Shown here piece after piece: positions 13,142 to 15,279 of a stretch of 15,279 bases of DNA. Position 1 is the first letter of the stretch. Each line of letters begins with the position of its first letter. Origin of the DNA: Bog-793 sp050014835 (GTDB lineage: Bacteria; Actinomycetota; Acidimicrobiia; Acidimicrobiales; Bog-793). Position numbers and translations under genes: made by a program. The stretch covers positions 1 to 15,279 of the forward strand of contig JBEKCO010000039.1 of the NCBI GenBank assembly GCA_050014835.1, given 5' to 3'. Below the pieces are notes generated by a model. The model had not been told where the DNA came from. It worked only from the letters and a program-made list of their open reading frames with translations, and did not search any database.

Positions 13142-14166
13142 TGTCGGAGCGTCTTGGCCGTCACCCGTCCGAGCTGGACGTTAATCGCCATCGCCATGAG
13201 GATCACGGCACCTTCCACGAGGATGAACCAGTTCGCGCTGATGCCGATGAGGTTGAATCCATCCTCCAGCACACCGAGCACGATCGCTCCGATCAAGGTC
13301 CCAACGACGGTGGCCTTGCCACCGGTAAGGGCCGTTCCGCCGATGACCGCGGCGGTGACGCCGGCCAGCATCTCGTTCAGCCCAGGAGCCGCAGGGTCAA
13401 GGCTTCCGATTCGGATTGAGTCGACAATCCCGATGATGGCGGAGATGAGAGCGATAATGACGAAACACCAGATCTTGACCTGCCGGGTACGCACGCCAGC
13501 CTCGGCCGCACCGAGCTCGTTGCCGCCGGTCGCCGTCGTGTGCAGGCCGAAGACGGTCCCCTTGAGCAACGCCCAGATGACGAGGACGAGCCCCAAGCCC
13601 CACAGGCCCTCGGCCCAGTTGCTGATGCCCATGACGGCCCCGAACTTCCCCGTCGTGCCGTTCATGTCGGTGGTGATGTCGCTCGAGACGACCAGGACAT
13701 ATCCCGCGAGCACGTAGTTCACACCGAGCGTCGCGACGAAGGACGGGACCTTCAGCCAGACGACGATCGACCCGTTGAAAGCGCCGATAAGGCTGCTCAC
13801 GATCAACGACAGGCCGATCGCCCAACCGAGGGGCACGCCGTGCTGCCCCATGAACACGACGAACCACGGCGCCGTGAGGAACACCTGGCCCGCGGAAAGA
13901 TCGATCTCAGCGAGGTCGAGCAGCAGGACCTCGCCTGCGCCGATGACCGCGATCGGCGCGGTGTACTGCGCCATCGTGACGATGTTCGTGTAGGAGTAGA
14001 AAGCCGAGTTGCGCCACGAGAAGTAGGCGATCAGCGCAACGCAGACGACGACGATCGTCGCCTCAGCTCGGACGAAGAAAACATCCGAGACACGGCGCAC
14101 GAGCCCCCGCTCCGCAAAACGCGGAGCGGGGGCGAGCGCCTCCTGTTCAGGAGTTAGGGGCTGCAC
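13138..14166 (-). CDS. Sugar ABC transporter permease (BPD_transp_2 / CUT2 type)
   Basis: The 342-residue membrane protein has many hydrophobic segments (about 37-53, 66-84, 95-107, 114-131, 142-161, 186-201, 231-248, 265-282, 285-300 and 312-330). Family motifs are EIDLSAGQ (87-94), VPSFVATLG (140-148), the cytoplasmic loop TATGGNELGAAEAGV (211-225) and VTAAVIGGTALTGG (270-283). It forms the membrane channel of a pentose importer, presumably as a homodimer. The start is uncertain. GTG 14166 lies 3 nt after the binding-protein stop but lacks a good Shine-Dalgarno. GTG 14100 lies 9 nt after a GGAG that is itself within a strong hairpin, and would give 320 residues. The stop overlaps the ATPase ATG. 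Confidence 0.93.
   Translation of the reverse strand: MQPLTPEQEALAPAPRFAERGLVRRVSDVFFVRAEATIVVVCVALIAYFSWRNSAFYSYTNIVTMAQYTAPIAVIGAGEVLLLDLAEIDLSAGQVFLTAPWFVVFMGQHGVPLGWAIGLSLIVSSLIGAFNGSIVVWLKVPSFVATLGVNYVLAGYVLVVSSDITTDMNGTTGKFGAVMGISNWAEGLWGLGLVLVIWALLKGTVFGLHTTATGGNELGAAEAGVRTRQVKIWCFVIIALISAIIGIVDSIRIGSLDPAAPGLNEMLAGVTAAVIGGTALTGGKATVVGTLIGAIVLGVLEDGFNLIGISANWFILVEGAVILMAMAINVQLGRVTAKTLRQ
14103..14133 (-). promoter_or_regulatory. Perfect 13-bp hairpin at the binding-protein/permease junction
   Basis: GCCCCCGCTCCGC (14103-14115) and GCGGAGCGGGGGC (14121-14133) are exact reverse complements around a 5-nt loop, the most stable hairpin I found in the window. It lies 37 nt past the binding-protein stop. 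It is inside the permease frame if GTG 14166 is used, or intergenic with its 3' arm covering the GGAG if GTG 14100 is used. No U-run follows. Likely roles are protecting the upstream binding-protein message from 3' decay or limiting permease translation. Confidence 0.6.
14140..14153 (-). promoter_or_regulatory. Second small hairpin CTCCTG-N2-CAGGAG next to the 13-bp hairpin
   Basis: Perfect 6-bp arms at 14140-14145 and 14148-14153 are separated by 2 nt, too tight for an ideal RNA loop, so opening of the inner pairs is expected. On the mRNA its 3' arm overlaps AGGAGG (14144-14139), a Shine-Dalgarno-like run with no start codon at useful distance. It stands 6 nt from the larger hairpin. Confidence 0.35.
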
Positions 14167-14169
14167 TGA

Positions 14170-15279
14170 TCAGTAAAGGATCTTCGTTGGAGGCGTGTAA
14201 GCCGTCTCCGTGCCAGCAGCTCCTTCAAAGCGCGTCGCGTGCGCAAGGTACGGCGCGACGTTCGCCTTGTTGATGAAGCCAAGACCGGTGTCGGTGTCGC
14301 ATGGCTTCATCAGACCAGCCGAGACGTTGTACAAGAACATCTGGACTGTCGGTACGAACCCTTGCAGGTAGGCCTGCTGGTCGATCGAGAAGTCCAGAGC
14401 GCCGCTCTTGACACCATCGAGCACGGGCAGGCTGACGTCCCATCCCGAGCCGTGGACCTTGCCAATGAGGCCGTTCTTGGTAATGCAATCGGCCACAGCC
14501 TCTGAGTCACCGTTGTCGACGGCGTAGAAGTACTTCACATCCTTGTGGCCTTCCCACCACGCCTGGACTGCGGTGATCTCGGCAGGAACCAGTGCACCAC
14601 CGGCCACGGTTGCAGTAGTCAGACCGGCCTTCCTGAAGGTCGGCGTGGCTCCGTCGATTCGTGGCTGGATGTTGCCGGTGCCTGGGGTCGCGATGACCAT
14701 TGCGACGAGGTCACCCTTCTTGAGGGTGGCCGCAATCTTCGCCGCGGCAGCGGCACCTGCGGTGAGGTTGCTCTGACCGATGTAGCACATCCGGTTGTTC
14801 CCGGGCTCGTCGGCGTTGTAGGCGAGGACTGGGATGCCGATGTTGAGGGCGTGGTCGACCGGGGAGTTGAAGGCCGTCGGGTCGATCAGCGTCGTGGCGA
14901 TGCCGTTCACCTTGCCGGCAATCGCGACGTCGATCGAGTTGACCATGTCCGAAACCGCAGAGACCTGCGACCCAGTCCACTGGGGAACCGGGATCCCGAG
15001 GATGTGCGCGGCGTCCTGCGTCCCGTAAATGGTGGCCGTGAAGAACGGGTTCGTCGTCACGTGGTTCACGAACACGAACTTGTAGGCCGGGTGACTCGCG
15101 AACAGCGGGTGGGACTCGTCGCGGTATGTCGCGGCCCCTGCCCCCCGTTCGCTGAGAATCTCGGCCAGACCACCGAGGAACGGCACAGATGCCGCCACCG
15201 CTCCGGCGTTACGCAGGAACCGGCGGCGTGAAATCTCGTATTGCTTTGGGTCTACCTCGTGGGGTTCAAACTTCGCCAT
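14170..15279 (-). CDS. Sugar ABC transporter substrate-binding protein, Tat-exported (Peripla_BP_4 type)
   Basis: The 369-residue protein starts with ATG exactly at the window edge, so a longer N-terminus cannot be excluded. A twin-arginine signal is clear: SRRRFLR (17-23), a hydrophobic stretch to about 42, then ERGAGAA with a plausible AxA cleavage near 50. No cysteine is found in or just after the signal. The rest (about 65-345) is a two-lobed periplasmic-binding-protein fold of the ribose/xylose-binding class, with NPFFTATIYGTQDAA (77-91), QVSAVSDMVNSIDVAI (105-120), GIPVLAYNADEPG (148-160), YIGQSN (166-171), DNGDSEAVAD (255-264) and the hinge motif SIDQQAYLQGF (298-308). The genes downstream (permease, ATPase, xylA, xylB, araBAD) suggest D-xylose and/or L-arabinose as ligand; this is inferred. 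The promoter of the operon probably lies outside the window. Confidence 0.92.
   Translation of the reverse strand: MAKFEPHEVDPKQYEISRRRFLRNAGAVAASVPFLGGLAEILSERGAGAATYRDESHPLFASHPAYKFVFVNHVTTNPFFTATIYGTQDAAHILGIPVPQWTGSQVSAVSDMVNSIDVAIAGKVNGIATTLIDPTAFNSPVDHALNIGIPVLAYNADEPGNNRMCYIGQSNLTAGAAAAAKIAATLKKGDLVAMVIATPGTGNIQPRIDGATPTFRKAGLTTATVAGGALVPAEITAVQAWWEGHKDVKYFYAVDNGDSEAVADCITKNGLIGKVHGSGWDVSLPVLDGVKSGALDFSIDQQAYLQGFVPTVQMFLYNVSAGLMKPCDTDTGLGFINKANVAPYLAHATRFEGAAGTETAYTPPTKILY

Noticed and set aside
1..15279. CRISPR arrays, tRNA/rRNA genes, transposases, integrases, toxin-antitoxin or phage-defence genes
   Set aside because: No regularly spaced repeats, tRNA-like cloverleaf, terminal inverted repeats with a transposase frame, or defence-protein motifs were seen on either strand.

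Overview
The window comes from a high-GC Gram-positive bacterium, most likely an actinomycete-type (Actinomycetota) genome. The evidence is the GC-rich coding, an actinobacterial-type xylose isomerase, a DevR/NarL-type response regulator, the C-terminus of an ergothioneine-biosynthesis EgtB, and mixed ATG/GTG/TTG starts. Species cannot be named from the sequence alone; Acidimicrobiia is only a guess.

Left part (1-2741) is a loose collection of unrelated genes. It holds the last 61 codons of egtB (+), a roughly 500-bp gap rich in inverted repeats, a 14-codon leader ORF just ahead of a MIP-family channel gene (+), a converging NarL/DevR-type response regulator (-), and a frameshifted, truncated N-terminal remnant of a SulP anion transporter (-).

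Right part (2989-15279) is a pentose-utilisation locus. Read leftward on the minus strand it runs: Tat-exported sugar-binding protein, ABC permease, single-domain ABC ATPase, aldo/keto reductase, xylA, xylB, araB, araA, araD. Two pairs overlap by 4 nt (permease/ATPase and xylB/araB), and araA/araD are 10 bp apart. These overlaps and tight spacings suggest one transcription unit. araM (sn-glycerol-1-phosphate dehydrogenase) lies on the plus strand and converges on araD, with one strong hairpin between them that probably terminates both.

Together the genes import a pentose and convert it. D-xylose goes to D-xylulose (XylA) and then D-xylulose-5-P (XylB). L-arabinose goes to L-ribulose (AraA), L-ribulose-5-P (AraB) and D-xylulose-5-P (AraD). 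Both routes therefore meet at one pentose-phosphate intermediate and share one importer. No dedicated sugar regulator (AraR, XylR, AraC or LacI type) is visible; it may lie beyond the right edge.

I found no CRISPR array, transposase, tRNA/rRNA or defence system, and nothing that amounts to a new system. The points most worth checking are the leader ORF before the channel gene, the SulP frameshift remnant, a 13-bp perfect hairpin at the binding-protein/permease junction, the binding protein's lack of a lipobox, the short divergent AraA, and a drop in GC across the three transporter genes.
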